Source of the DNA: Burkholderia puraquae | GTDB lineage: Bacteria > Pseudomonadota > Gammaproteobacteria > Burkholderiales > Burkholderiaceae | NCBI RefSeq assembly: GCF_002099195.1 | Contig: NZ_NBYX01000034.1 | Coordinates: 1-60,296 of the forward strand | Length of the DNA: 60,296 nt | Reading direction: 5' to 3' | Shown here: positions 1 through 9,203 of the stretch, piece after piece | How positions within the stretch are numbered: the first letter of the stretch is position 1 | Layout: every line of letters starts with the position of its first letter | Translations under genes and position numbers: made by a program | The notes under the pieces: generated by a model | Databases searched by the model: none | The model's input: only the letters and a program-made list of their open reading frames with translations | What the model was told of the DNA's origin: nothing

Positions 1-151
1 CCACATCCATGCCGCCGAACTTGTTGCGCCAACGATAGAACGTTTGTTCCGAGATGTTGTGGCGCTTGCATAGATCCTTCACCGGTTCATCCCGGCTCTC
101 GGCCTCGCGCAAGATGCGGATGATCTGCTCGTCGGTAAATCGCTTCTTCAT
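1..151 (-). CDS. IS3-family transposase OrfA, N-terminal part
   Basis: About 50 residues are visible, beginning MKKRFTDEQIIRILREAES, followed by DLCKRHNISEQTFYRWR and KFGGM. This is the helix-turn-helix region of OrfA proteins of the IS3 family (IS2/IS407-like groups), which bind the element ends and make the OrfAB transposase by frameshifting. An AAGGAG ribosome-binding site precedes the ATG at 151. The gene runs off the left edge of the window. Family assignment is firm; the subgroup is not determined. Confidence 0.85.
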   Translation of the reverse strand, partial: MKKRFTDEQIIRILREAESRDEPVKDLCKRHNISEQTFYRWRNKFGGMDV

Positions 152-187
152 CGAGTTCTCCTTGTCTCTAGGATAAAAGAGAACTCA
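1..187 (-). mobile_element. End of an IS3-family insertion sequence (partial)
   Basis: The window opens inside an insertion sequence read on the minus strand. The first gene of the element starts at 151. Upstream of it, minus-strand sequence beginning TGAGTTCTC at about 187 is a plausible terminal inverted repeat, since IS3-family ends usually begin with TG. The other end and any target duplication lie outside the window, so the exact boundary is inferred. The element sits directly next to a truncated acetyltransferase gene, which suggests it disrupted that gene. Confidence 0.6.
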
Positions 188-199
188 CTTGCCGCATGG

Positions 200-349
200 C
201 TACAAGAATCGTCTCAGGTCAAGATCGCTCTGCCACAGCTCGAGCCAGTCCTTCGGATAGCCCCAGTGCGCCTTCGAAATGCGAGCCAGTTGTGTGAGTG
301 CGTCCGCGTCCTCGGTTCGGGCAGCGCGGACGATAAATGGTTTATGCAT
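200..349 (-). pseudogene. GNAT acetyltransferase, N-terminal stub
   Basis: From an ATG at 349 with a GGAGACG ribosome-binding site, the protein starts MHKPFIVRAARTEDADAL and continues with HWGYPKDWLELW. That is the usual beginning of a GNAT-fold N-acetyltransferase (beta1-alpha1 region). The reading frame stops after only 49 residues, before the acetyl-CoA binding motif, at the junction with the IS element. Functional GNAT proteins are about 150 residues, so this is a broken gene, most likely interrupted by the insertion. The substrate is unknown. Confidence 0.65.
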
Positions 350-458
350 CTCGTCTCCTGTCATCGTCGACACCTTCGTCGAGGTATCGTCCGGCTCGCA
401 TCGACGCCACTTCGGATTCCCGGCTTGCCGACTCGAAGGAAGGTCGCGCTCGACCCGG

Positions 459-830
459 CTAAACGACCTGCGATGCATGCCCGGCGACGACGCGCCAGCC
501 GGCGCGCGATCGACGCCACAGCCGAGTATAGGCAAACACGCCGTCGAACGCCGTGCCGTCGAAATGGCCGGCGAGTATTGCCTTTGTCATGGTCAGGATC
601 ATCTCGCCGATCGCACATGCGCGCATTTCCTGTACATCGAGTCTGGCGAGACGCAGCAGCTTCGCGCGATGCGCGGCCAGATCGTCTTCCTTCGTGATGA
701 TCTGGCCGGTCGGAACGGTGAACACCAGAGCGTCGTCCAGCAACGCATCGAGCGCATCGACATCGTTGGCCAGCATCGCGGCACGAAGCGCGGCTTCGCT
801 GGGTTCGATAGCTGTACGGATTGCATCCAT
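459..830 (-). CDS. NTF2-like (DUF4440-type) protein
   Basis: A protein of 123 residues starting MDAIRTAIEPSEAALRAAM. The segments LDALLDDALVFTVPTG, FDGVFAYTRLWRRS and GWRVVAGHASQV are the hallmarks of SnoaL/DUF4440 NTF2-like proteins, a cone-shaped fold used for small-molecule binding, isomerisation or as an unknown-function domain. It is preferred over the longer upstream extension because the upstream part is arginine-rich with no conserved features. The specific function is unknown. Confidence 0.75.
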   Translation of the reverse strand: MDAIRTAIEPSEAALRAAMLANDVDALDALLDDALVFTVPTGQIITKEDDLAAHRAKLLRLARLDVQEMRACAIGEMILTMTKAILAGHFDGTAFDGVFAYTRLWRRSRAGWRVVAGHASQVV

Positions 831-919
831 TTCAGGGCCTCGCGTCGTCTCTGAAGGTTTGTTCCGCTCATACCGGCGAGCAACAGCAGCAAGCAAGATA
901 CCGCACCGACGGCCACCGT

Positions 920-1519
920 CTACCGCGCGTTCGACAGCGATTGACGCCGAACCAGCATCACCACGCAGACGCCGATCGATGCGATGACGTTGACTGCAGG
1001 ATAGAACGCGACCGCGACACTCCACGTGCTCAGTGCCAGCAACGCCAGCGCGTACTTGAACACGCACAGTACAAAATACGCGAGGCTCTCGCTCCACGGA
1101 TCGCGGATCGTCTTGCGGACGGTCGGGCCGAGGCCGGCAAGCTCGATCAGCGTGACCAGACAGATCGAGATCGTCGGATCGTTAGTCAGCATCCACAGCG
1201 GAATGGACGACAGGGCCGCGACCAGGAAAAACCAGTCGATGCGCGTCCAGCCGCGTTCGCCGCGAAACATGCTGGCCACCAGCGTCAGAAAGCATGTAAC
1301 GGCAATCGCTGCCGTGCACCACGCAGATGGCCCTGCACCCGCGACGAACTGGCCGGCAGCCGCGATCGCCGTGACGACCGACCACACGAGCCACGTGAAC
1401 AGATGCGGACGAACGGTGCGTCGGTAGATCGCGAGCGCGTACGGAATCGCCGCCAGCAAAGACACGACCGTTCCGATCATGCCGAAGATCGAAGCGGCGC
1501 CCTGATCGACATTCACCAT
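920..1519 (-). CDS. Small integral membrane protein, unknown function
   Basis: A 199-residue hydrophobic protein with about six predicted membrane segments, for example GMIGTVVSLLAAIPYALAI, FTWLVWSVVTAIAAAGQF and VNVIASIGVCVVMLVR. The start MVNVDQ at 1519 has an AAGGA ribosome-binding site; the longer open frame upstream lacks coding character. The fold resembles small PQ-loop-like or other unassigned six-helix proteins, but no diagnostic motif is visible. It ends about 90 bases from the NTF2-like gene on the same strand. Confidence 0.6.
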   Translation of the reverse strand: MVNVDQGAASIFGMIGTVVSLLAAIPYALAIYRRTVRPHLFTWLVWSVVTAIAAAGQFVAGAGPSAWCTAAIAVTCFLTLVASMFRGERGWTRIDWFFLVAALSSIPLWMLTNDPTISICLVTLIELAGLGPTVRKTIRDPWSESLAYFVLCVFKYALALLALSTWSVAVAFYPAVNVIASIGVCVVMLVRRQSLSNAR

Positions 1520-1902
1520 CCACGCATCCTTGTTCGCACAGGCGACCAGTATGTGGTCGGGCGGGCCGGGGCGCAATGTCGTGCCAGCCAGGTGTCGGAA
1601 CGGGCATCCCGTCGCATCGCACCGGAAAGCCGACGAGATCGCACGCAAACAAACGGCACCGGGATCGTGACGTGGCAGGAAAACCCACTGCACGACCGCA
1701 GGATGAATAGAAATAACCTCTTCAATGAGAAGAAAAACTGTTCTTTCAAATCTCTTTTTGATGATCGACATTTTGCCGACCGGACGACTGCGGCGATTCA
1801 CGGCGGTCACGGCCCTCGGTCGTGCCTGCTGGCGTCTTTCGTCGGGTCGAGTTCAGGCGGGGAACGACGCACAAGCGCCTGGTCGCCAAAACGGAGCCTT
1901 GA
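1520..1902. other. Intergenic region between divergent genes
   Basis: This 383-base gap separates the small membrane protein (minus) from the aldehyde dehydrogenase (plus) and must hold both promoters. A comparatively A+T-rich stretch at about 1700-1770 is the likeliest promoter zone. No convincing operator, repeat or gene is seen. Confidence 0.4.
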
Positions 1903-3408
1903 ATGAACCCAACTTCAGCAGAAAATCTTCAGCACGCGGACTGGAGACGTCTCGCGGCACAAGTTGTCCCGAGAACGCTTGCGCATATTGGCGGCCGCAG
2001 CGTGCCGGCCCAAAGCGGCCGGACGTTTGCCGCGATCAATCCGGCCACCGAGGCTGTCATCGCGGAAGTCGCGTCGTGCGATGCAGCGGACGTCGACGAT
2101 GCGGTGCGTGCCGCGCGTCACGCGTTCGAATCCGGCGTTTGGTCGCGCTGCGCACCGGCGGAGCGCAAGCGTGTGCTTTGCCGGCTTGGCGAACTCATCG
2201 CATCGCACGATGCGGAGCTCGCGCTGCTCGACTCGCTCAACATGGGCAAGCGCGTGGCGGACGCGTTCAGCATCGACGTGCCGGCCGCGGGTGGCCTGTT
2301 CAGCTGGTACGGCGAAGCCGTCGACAAGTTGCATGGCGAAGTCGCGTCGACCGACCCCGGCAACCTCGCGGTCGTCACGCGCGAACCGCTGGGTGTCGTC
2401 GGCGCCGTGGTGCCGTGGAATTTCCCGCTCGACATGGTCGCGTGGAAGGTGGCGCCGGCGCTGGCGGCCGGCAACAGCGTCGTGCTGAAGCCGGCTGAAC
2501 AATCGCCGCTGTCCGCATTGCGTCTCGCGGAGCTGGCGCTCGAGGCCGGCCTGCCGCCGGGCGTGCTGAACGTCGTGCCGGGCTACGGCGAGACTGCGGG
2601 ACGCGCGCTCGGGCTGCATCCCGACGTGGACGTGCTCGCATTCACGGGCTCGACGGCCATCGGCAAGAAATTCCTCGAGTACGCCGCGCAGTCGAACATG
2701 AAGCAGGTGTGGCTCGAGTGCGGCGGCAAGAGCCCGAACCTGATCTTCGACGATGCGGACGATCTCGACCTGGCCGCACGCAAGGCGTGCTTCGGCATTT
2801 TCTTCAACCAGGGCGAGGTGTGTTCCGCCAACTCGCGGCTGCTGGTTCAGCGTTCGATTCACGATGCGTTCGTCGACCGGCTGATTGTGCATGCCGCCGC
2901 GTTCATGCCAGGCGATCCGCTCGATCCGTCGAGCGGGATGGGCGCCATCGTCGACGAGCAGCAGCATCGGCGCGTGCGCGAGTGGATCGCACGCGGCCGC
3001 GATAGCGCAACGCTCGCGATCGGCGGAGGCGCGCCGCGCATCGACGGCAAGGGTTACTTCATCGAGCCGACGATCTTCATCGATGTAAAGCATGACGACG
3101 CCATCGCACGTGAGGAGATCTTCGGGCCGGTGCTGTCGGTGATGGCTTTCGACACCGAGGACGAGGCCGTACGGCTCGCGAACGACTCGATCTATGGCCT
3201 TGCCGCGTCGGTCTGGACCGGCAGCCTGTCGCGCGCGCACCGTGTGTCGGGCCGGTTGCGCGCCGGCACGGTGTCCGTCAACACGGTCGATGCGCTGAGC
3301 GCGCAGACGCCGTTCGGCGGGTTCCGCCAGTCGGGCTTCGGCCGCGATCTTTCGCTGCATGCGATCGACAAGTACACGGGCCTCAAGACGACCTGGATCA
3401 GTTACTGA
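1903..3408 (+). CDS. NAD(P)-dependent aldehyde dehydrogenase (PuuC/KauB-like)
   Basis: A 501-residue member of the ALDH superfamily, the usual length. Visible motifs are the NAD-binding VVPWNFPL, the FTGSTAIGK Rossmann loop, the general base region WLECGGKSPN, and the catalytic cysteine in GEVCSANSR. The C-terminal GGFRQSGFGRD motif is also present. It is closest in style to gamma-glutamyl-gamma-aminobutyraldehyde / aminoaldehyde dehydrogenases. It lies 80 bases before an omega-aminotransferase, so the pair probably converts a diamine or omega-amino acid via its semialdehyde to an acid. The exact substrate is inferred only. Confidence 0.85.
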   Translation: MNPTSAENLQHADWRRLAAQVVPRTLAHIGGRSVPAQSGRTFAAINPATEAVIAEVASCDAADVDDAVRAARHAFESGVWSRCAPAERKRVLCRLGELIASHDAELALLDSLNMGKRVADAFSIDVPAAGGLFSWYGEAVDKLHGEVASTDPGNLAVVTREPLGVVGAVVPWNFPLDMVAWKVAPALAAGNSVVLKPAEQSPLSALRLAELALEAGLPPGVLNVVPGYGETAGRALGLHPDVDVLAFTGSTAIGKKFLEYAAQSNMKQVWLECGGKSPNLIFDDADDLDLAARKACFGIFFNQGEVCSANSRLLVQRSIHDAFVDRLIVHAAAFMPGDPLDPSSGMGAIVDEQQHRRVREWIARGRDSATLAIGGGAPRIDGKGYFIEPTIFIDVKHDDAIAREEIFGPVLSVMAFDTEDEAVRLANDSIYGLAASVWTGSLSRAHRVSGRLRAGTVSVNTVDALSAQTPFGGFRQSGFGRDLSLHAIDKYTGLKTTWISY

Positions 3409-3488
3409 TTCGACGCGGTGGGCCGCTAGCGGTTGTGCCGCGCAACACGACAACGCTTTTATCCACGAAACGAACCGGAGACTCGCCC

Positions 3489-4880
3489 ATGAATGCGCCC
3501 AACTTTCCGCATCGTACGACGCTGGACTATCAACGCAGCGACGCCGCGCATCACTTGCATGCGTTCGTCGATCAGAAGGCGCTGAACGAGGAAGGCGCTC
3601 GCGTGATGGTGCGCGGCGAAGGTGTCCATCTATGGGATAACGACGGCAACCGCTACCTGGACGGTATGTCCGGGCTGTGGTGCACCAACGTCGGCTATGG
3701 CCGGCCGGAGCTGGTCGACGCCGCCGCGCGGCAGATGAAGGAACTGTCCTACTACAACATGTTCTTTCATACGACGCACCCGTCGGTGATCGAACTGTCG
3801 GAGCGTCTGTTCGCGCTGCTCGGCAATCGCTTCAGCCACGTGGTGTATACCAATTCGGGATCCGAATCGAATGAAGTACTGATTCGCACCGTGCGACGGT
3901 TCTGGGACGTGATGGGCAAGCCGGAGAAGAAAGTGCTGATCGGCCGCGTGAACGGCTATCACGGGTCGACGGTGGGCAGCGCGTCGCTGGGCGGCATGGC
4001 GTTCATGCACGAAATGGGCGACCTGCCGATTCCGAACATCACGCACGTGGATGAACCGTACTGGTACGCGAACGGCGGTGACCTGAGCCCCGAGGCATTC
4101 GGCAAACAGGCGGCACTGTCGCTCGAGCGCAAGATCCTCGAGATCGGCGCCGACCGCGTCGCCGCGTTCGTCGCGGAGCCGTTCCAGGGCGCAGGCGGGA
4201 TGATCTTTCCGCCGGACGGCTACTGGCAGGAGATCGAGCGCATCTGCCGCCAGTACGACGTGCTGCTCTGCGCGGACGAAGTGATCGGCGGCTTCGGCCG
4301 TACCGGCGAGTGGTTCGCGCACCGCCACTTCGGCTTCGAGCCGGACCTGATCTGCATGGCCAAGGGGCTGACCTCGGGCTACGTGCCGATGGGCGGGCTG
4401 ATCATGAGCCGGCGCGTCGGCGAGGCGCTGGTCGACAAGGGCGGCGTCTATGCGCACGGGCTGACCTATTCGGGGCACCCGGTCGCGGCCGCCGTCGCGC
4501 TGGCCAACCTCGACGTGCTCGAGCGCGAAGGCCTCGTCGAGCGCACGAAGACGGATACGGGGCCGTACTTGCAAAAGGCGCTGCGCGATGCGTTCGACGG
4601 CCATCCGCTCGTCGGCGAGATCCAGGGCGTGGGCGCAGTCGGCGCGATCCAGTTCGCAAAGAACAAGGCGACGCGCGAGCGCTTCGCGAACGAGGCCGAC
4701 CTGACCTGGCACAGCCGGACGGTCGGGTTCGAACTCGGTGCGATCGTACGCTCGACGAATGGCCGCCTGATCGTTGCGCCGCCGCTGGTGATCGATCACG
4801 CGCAAATCGACGAACTAGTCGGCACGATGCGCAAGGCTGTGGACGCCACCGCGCGCGAAGTGCTCGGGATCGACTGCTGA
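3489..4880 (+). CDS. Class III omega-aminotransferase (PLP-dependent)
   Basis: A protein of 463 residues starting at ATG 3489, with GGAG upstream. It has the class III features YTNSGSESNE (phosphate binding), NGYHGSTVGSASLGG, the AEPFQGAGGM segment, ADEVIGGFGRTG, and the PLP lysine in MAKGLTSGYVPMGG. This subfamily includes putrescine:pyruvate and beta-alanine:pyruvate transaminases. Pairing with an aldehyde dehydrogenase favours polyamine or omega-amino acid catabolism. A role in removing beta-alanine made by the pyrimidine pathway encoded further downstream is possible but not shown. Confidence 0.85.
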   Translation: MNAPNFPHRTTLDYQRSDAAHHLHAFVDQKALNEEGARVMVRGEGVHLWDNDGNRYLDGMSGLWCTNVGYGRPELVDAAARQMKELSYYNMFFHTTHPSVIELSERLFALLGNRFSHVVYTNSGSESNEVLIRTVRRFWDVMGKPEKKVLIGRVNGYHGSTVGSASLGGMAFMHEMGDLPIPNITHVDEPYWYANGGDLSPEAFGKQAALSLERKILEIGADRVAAFVAEPFQGAGGMIFPPDGYWQEIERICRQYDVLLCADEVIGGFGRTGEWFAHRHFGFEPDLICMAKGLTSGYVPMGGLIMSRRVGEALVDKGGVYAHGLTYSGHPVAAAVALANLDVLEREGLVERTKTDTGPYLQKALRDAFDGHPLVGEIQGVGAVGAIQFAKNKATRERFANEADLTWHSRTVGFELGAIVRSTNGRLIVAPPLVIDHAQIDELVGTMRKAVDATAREVLGIDC

Positions 4881-5467
4881 CCGGTCGAGCGACGCGCTTC
4901 CGTCCGGCGGCAGCCAGACGGGCGGGCGTGCACCGGACCACGGGTTTCGCTTCGGCGACGGGCCTGCGGCGTGCAGCCCCAGGAGCGGCGATCCGGCAGG
5001 TTGAAAGTTGGGCGTCGAGGGCGGCGGTCGCGATCAGGCGATGTGCTGCCGACCGTTGATTGAGAAGGAATGCAAATAGTATGCGCGGGCGGCATATCGC
5101 CGGATACGGACACCAGCGAATCGGGCGCGACCGGTGCGCCTGATTCGAGCAACGCGGCCGCCGCCGCAAACTTCTGACGTCGCAGCGCATAGTCGGTCGG
5201 AATCGCGCTGCCGGCGAGCGCGGCGCCAAGATCCGCGAAGATCGGTGCGAGTTGTTCGGTGAGACCCGCGTCGTCGCGGTCGATCGCGTGTTGCAGTGCG
5301 TGACGTGCGAGCATCGGCTGCGCGGCGAGCGTGCCGTCGGCGAGCGGCGTGCGCCAGTCGATCACGGCTTCACGATAGAACGCGATCAGTTTGTCCGCCA
5401 GCGTTAAGAGGGCGCTTGCATCGGAGCGGGAGCGGTGGTGACGGGGCGGGCGATTCCCGTCGTTCAT
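4796..5467 (-). CDS. Hypothetical protein, uncertain
   Basis: An open frame of about 220 codons whose first two thirds (DKLIAFYREAVIDWRTPL, RRQKFAAAAALLESGAP) look protein-like, with alanine-rich helices. The last part is arginine-rich and overlaps the 3' end of the aminotransferase on the other strand. No ribosome-binding site is evident at any candidate start. It may be a degenerate or frameshifted gene, or spurious. No family is recognised. Confidence 0.3.
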   Translation of the reverse strand: MNDGNRPPRHHRSRSDASALLTLADKLIAFYREAVIDWRTPLADGTLAAQPMLARHALQHAIDRDDAGLTEQLAPIFADLGAALAGSAIPTDYALRRQKFAAAAALLESGAPVAPDSLVSVSGDMPPAHTICIPSQSTVGSTSPDRDRRPRRPTFNLPDRRSWGCTPQARRRSETRGPVHARPSGCRRTEARRSTGQQSIPSTSRAVASTALRIVPTSSSICA

Positions 5468-5563
5468 CGATGACGGATGGTAGTCGGTAGGTCGCATCGT
5501 AGCAGCGTCGCGTGACGGGGTTGCTGCATCGTCGTACACGTATCTCGACGACAACCCGACACA

Positions 5564-6583
5564 TTATCCGCTCGGGATTCCCGGCTCCATCTCCGCCGCA
5601 TGCACGTCCCGCCGGAACGCGCCGGGGCTCGTGCCCGTCCATTTCCGGAACGCGCGATGAAATGCGCTCGGTTCGGTGAAACCGAGCTCGACCGCGATCT
5701 CTGCAACGCTGAGCGCGTGCCCGCGCAGCAGTGACTGAGCCAGCGCGCCGCGCAACTCGTCCTTGATTGCCGCGAAGCTTTGCCCTTCGCTGCGCAGACG
5801 CCGCCGCAGCGTCGCGGGCGTCGTGCCGAGGCGCACGGCCAGCGTATCGAAGTCGGGCCACTCGGCAGCCGGCAGTGTTTTCAGCTGCGCGCGCGTTTTC
5901 GTGACCCAGCCCGTATCGTGCCGGTAGCGGACGAGCAGGTTGCCGGGCGCGCCGCGCAGGAAGGTCTTCAGCGCCTGCTCGGAGCGGATCGTCGGCAGTG
6001 CGAGGTACGCGGCGTTGAACGCGAGCCGGCTGTCGGGCCGGTCGAAATGCACCGGCACGCCGAAGAACTGGTGATAGTCGCTGCGCTGGTCGGGGCTCGG
6101 GCACGCGAAGTCGATGCGTTGCAGCGGGATGCGGCGGCCGATCAACCAGCACGCGACACCAAGCAGGATCAGCCAGAACGTCCGGTACGCGAATGCCGGG
6201 TAGGGCGCGCCCGTCTGCGTCAGCACGATCTGCGCCTGCCCGTCGGCCACGACGAGCTCGCCGTGCGGCTCGTCCAGCACCACGCGCAGGAACTGCAGCG
6301 CGCGCCGCAGTGCCTTCTCGAGGGTGCCGGCGTGCAGCACCGCATGGCACAGCAGCGTGAAGCTGCCCTGCCGCATCGGGCGCGCGGCGAGCCCGAAGAA
6401 TTCGTCGTCGAGGGTGCCGGCGATCGCGAGCCACAGCCGGCCGTACTGCTGCGGCGTGACGGGCTCGCGCACGGCGGCCGGCAAGCCGGCGGCGCGCAGC
6501 ACGGGCTCCGTCGGGATGCGTTGCCGGCGCAGGCACGCGAGCGCGTCGTCGACGAAATCCGGCGAAATCATCTGTGGCCCCAT
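5564..6583 (-). CDS. AraC-family transcriptional regulator
   Basis: A 339-residue protein with an N-terminal ligand domain of the arabinose-binding-like type (PF12625 style; note QGSFTLLCHAVLHAGTLEKA) and a C-terminal double helix-turn-helix. The latter carries the classic LSVAEIAVELGFTEPSAFHR and AFRKWTGTSPGAFRRD. The chosen ATG at 6583 follows a GGAGG/AGGA region; MISPDF at 6571 is an alternative. It is divergent from the acyl-CoA synthetase operon starting at 6728 and is therefore its likely regulator, responding to an acid or acyl-CoA derivative. Confidence 0.88.
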   Translation of the reverse strand: MGPQMISPDFVDDALACLRRQRIPTEPVLRAAGLPAAVREPVTPQQYGRLWLAIAGTLDDEFFGLAARPMRQGSFTLLCHAVLHAGTLEKALRRALQFLRVVLDEPHGELVVADGQAQIVLTQTGAPYPAFAYRTFWLILLGVACWLIGRRIPLQRIDFACPSPDQRSDYHQFFGVPVHFDRPDSRLAFNAAYLALPTIRSEQALKTFLRGAPGNLLVRYRHDTGWVTKTRAQLKTLPAAEWPDFDTLAVRLGTTPATLRRRLRSEGQSFAAIKDELRGALAQSLLRGHALSVAEIAVELGFTEPSAFHRAFRKWTGTSPGAFRRDVHAAEMEPGIPSG

Positions 6584-6727
6584 TTTCCTGCATCCTCCCG
6601 ACATGGCAAAAGCGATCACGATTCTAGATTCTGTTTGTCATTGATTGCAATGTGCGGGCTGTCTACTATCGAACTATCCCCGTCGCGCCCCTGGCTCGCC
6701 GGCGGCCATAACGCACAGGAGACACGC

Positions 6728-8395
6728 ATGCCTGATGGAGCTACCGCCCGGGCGGTGCCGGCCTACGCCGACGCCGTGGCCCGGTTCAGTATCGAGACCG
6801 CCGCGCAGCAATTGCACGGCGACCTGGAGCGCGGCCTGAACGCGTGCGTGGAATGCTGCGACCGGCACGCATCGGCGGACGCGATCGCGCTCGACTGGAT
6901 CGACGCAGGCGGGCAGCACCACAGCTACACGTTTGCGCAGATGAAGGCGCTGTCGGCACGCGTCGCGAACCTGCTGGTCGCGCAGGGCGTGAAGCCGGGC
7001 GACGTGGTGGCGGGCCTGTTGCCGCGTACGCCCGAACTCGTCGCGACGATCCTCGGCACGTGGCGCGCGGGCGCTGTCTATCAGCCGCTGTTCACCGCAT
7101 TCGGCCCGAAAGCGATCGAGCACCGGCTGCGCATGAGCGACGCACGCCTGGTCGTGACCAACGTCGCGAATCGCGCGAAGCTCGACGAGATCGCCGATTG
7201 CCCGCCCGTTGCGACGGTGCGCGAGCCGGGCGAGACGCTGCCGGAGCGCGACGTCGATTTTCGTGCGGCGCTCGATGCGCAGTCCGACACGTTCGAACCG
7301 GTGCTGCGCAAGGGCACGGACCTGTTCATGATGATGTCGACGTCGGGCACGACGGGCTTGCCGAAGGGCGTGCCGGTGCCGCTACGTGCACTGCTCGCGT
7401 TCGGCGCATACATGCGCGAAGCGGTGGACCTGCGCGCCGGCGACCGGTTCTGGAACATCGCCGATCCGGGCTGGGCGTACGGCCTCTATTACGCGATCAC
7501 CGGCCCGCTGCTGCTCGGCCACGCGACGACGCTCTACGAGGGCAGCTTCACGGTCGACAGCACGTACGACGTGATCGAACGGCTCGGGATCACGAGCCTC
7601 GCCGGCTCGCCGACTGCCTACCGGATGCTGATGGCGGCCGGGACGGAAGCGGCGGCGCGGCTGAAGGGCAAGCTGCGCGTGGTCAGCAGCGCAGGCGAAC
7701 CGCTGAATCCGGAAGTCGTGCGGTGGTTCGACGCGGCGCTCGGCGCGCCGATCTACGATCACTACGGCCAGACCGAACTCGGGATGGTCGTGAACAATCA
7801 CCACGGTCTCGCGCATGCGGTCCACGCGGGTTCGGCCGGCTTCGCGATGCCCGGTTACCGCGTCGCGGTGCTCGACGAAGCGAGCCGCGAGCTCGGCCCC
7901 GGCGAGCCCGGCAACCTCGCGATCGACATCGCGCGCTCGCCGCTACTGTGGTTCCACGGCTACTGGCAGCAGGACACGCCCGCGATCGCGGGCGGTTATT
8001 ACCGGACCGGCGACAACGTCGAGCTGGAGCCGGACGGCACGGTGAGCTTCATCGGCCGCGCGGACGACGTGATCACGTCGTCCGGTTACCGGATCGGCCC
8101 GTTCGACGTGGAAAGCGCGCTGATCGAGCATCCGGCCGTGAGCGAGGCTGCCGTCATCGGCGTGCCGGACGCGGAGCGCACGGAGATCGTCAAGGCGTTC
8201 GTCGTGCTGTCGAAGGACTTCGACGGCACGCCGGCGCTGGCCGAGGAACTGAGCCTGCACGTGAAGCGGCGGCTGTCCGCTCACGCCTATCCGCGCGCGA
8301 TCGACTTCGTCGACGCGTTGCCGAAAACCCCGAGCGGCAAGATCCAGCGCTTCGTGCTGCGCAAGATGGAAGCCGAGAAGGCCGCTCAACCCTGA
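6728..8395 (+). CDS. Acyl-CoA synthetase (AMP-forming)
   Basis: A protein of 555 residues; ATG at 6728 with AGGAG upstream. It is an ANL-superfamily adenylating enzyme: phosphate-binding loop STSGTTGLPKG near residue 205, YDHYGQTELGM (A5), YRTGDNVELEPDG and GRADDVITSSGYRIGP (A7-A8 hinge), and the C-terminal catalytic lysine in PKTPSGKIQR near residue 533. The architecture matches acetyl-CoA-synthetase-like and medium-chain acyl-CoA synthetases. It activates a carboxylic acid for the dehydrogenase and thiolase encoded immediately downstream in the same operon. Chain length is not predictable by eye. Confidence 0.88.
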   Translation: MPDGATARAVPAYADAVARFSIETAAQQLHGDLERGLNACVECCDRHASADAIALDWIDAGGQHHSYTFAQMKALSARVANLLVAQGVKPGDVVAGLLPRTPELVATILGTWRAGAVYQPLFTAFGPKAIEHRLRMSDARLVVTNVANRAKLDEIADCPPVATVREPGETLPERDVDFRAALDAQSDTFEPVLRKGTDLFMMMSTSGTTGLPKGVPVPLRALLAFGAYMREAVDLRAGDRFWNIADPGWAYGLYYAITGPLLLGHATTLYEGSFTVDSTYDVIERLGITSLAGSPTAYRMLMAAGTEAAARLKGKLRVVSSAGEPLNPEVVRWFDAALGAPIYDHYGQTELGMVVNNHHGLAHAVHAGSAGFAMPGYRVAVLDEASRELGPGEPGNLAIDIARSPLLWFHGYWQQDTPAIAGGYYRTGDNVELEPDGTVSFIGRADDVITSSGYRIGPFDVESALIEHPAVSEAAVIGVPDAERTEIVKAFVVLSKDFDGTPALAEELSLHVKRRLSAHAYPRAIDFVDALPKTPSGKIQRFVLRKMEAEKAAQP

Positions 8396-8417
8396 ACACA
8401 CACTATACGGACTACGA

Positions 8418-9185
8418 ATGGACATCAAGGATCGCGTTTTTCTGATCACGGGCGCCGGTTCGGGCCTTGGCGCCGCGGTGGCGCGCATGGTGGTCGCGGA
8501 AGGCGGCAAGACCGTGCTGCTGGACGTCAACGAAGAGGCCGGCGCGGGCCTCGCGCACGAACTCGGCGCGGCTGCGCGTTTCGTGAAGACCGACGTGACG
8601 AGCGAAGCCGACGGCCAAGCGGCCGTCGCCGCCGCGCGTGACGCATTCGGCCGCATCGACGCGCTCGTCAACTGCGCGGGCGTCGCGCCGGGCGAGAAGG
8701 TGGTCGGCCGCGACGGCCCGCATTCGCTCGACCGTTTCGCGCGCGCGGTGTCGATCAATCTGGTCGGCACGTTCAACATGATCCGGCTGGCCGCGGAAGC
8801 GATGTCGAAGCAGGACGCCAATGCGGAAGGCGAGCGTGGCGTGATCGTCAACACCGCGTCGGTCGCGGCGTTCGACGGGCAGATCGGGCAGGCCGCGTAT
8901 GCGGCGTCGAAGAGCGGCGTGGTGGGCATGACGCTGCCGATCGCGCGCGAGCTCGCGCGGTTCGGCATTCGGGTCGTGACGGTCGCGCCGGGCATCTTCG
9001 CGACGCCGATGATGGCCGGCATGCCGCAGGACGTGCAGGACGCGCTCGGCAAGAGCGTGCCGTTCCCGCCGCGGCTCGGCCGCCCGGAAGAATTTGCGGC
9101 GCTGGTGCGCCACATCGCCGAGAACACGATGTTGAACGGCGAAGTCATCCGTCTCGATGGCGCGTTGCGCATGGCACCGCGCTGA
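8418..9185 (+). CDS. Short-chain dehydrogenase, 3-hydroxyacyl-CoA dehydrogenase type II-like
   Basis: A 255-residue classical SDR with the cofactor motif TGAGSGLG (residues 11-18), NCAG, catalytic Ser148 in NTASVA, and Tyr161/Lys165 in YAASK. The segment RVVTVAPGIFATPMM and the overall length match the HSD10-like 3-hydroxyacyl-CoA dehydrogenases. It is 22 bases after the synthetase and 18 bases before the thiolase, so it plausibly performs the third step of beta-oxidation in this operon. Confidence 0.85.
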   Translation: MDIKDRVFLITGAGSGLGAAVARMVVAEGGKTVLLDVNEEAGAGLAHELGAAARFVKTDVTSEADGQAAVAAARDAFGRIDALVNCAGVAPGEKVVGRDGPHSLDRFARAVSINLVGTFNMIRLAAEAMSKQDANAEGERGVIVNTASVAAFDGQIGQAAYAASKSGVVGMTLPIARELARFGIRVVTVAPGIFATPMMAGMPQDVQDALGKSVPFPPRLGRPEEFAALVRHIAENTMLNGEVIRLDGALRMAPR

Positions 9186-9203
9186 CACTGGAGGAAGCGA
9201 ATC

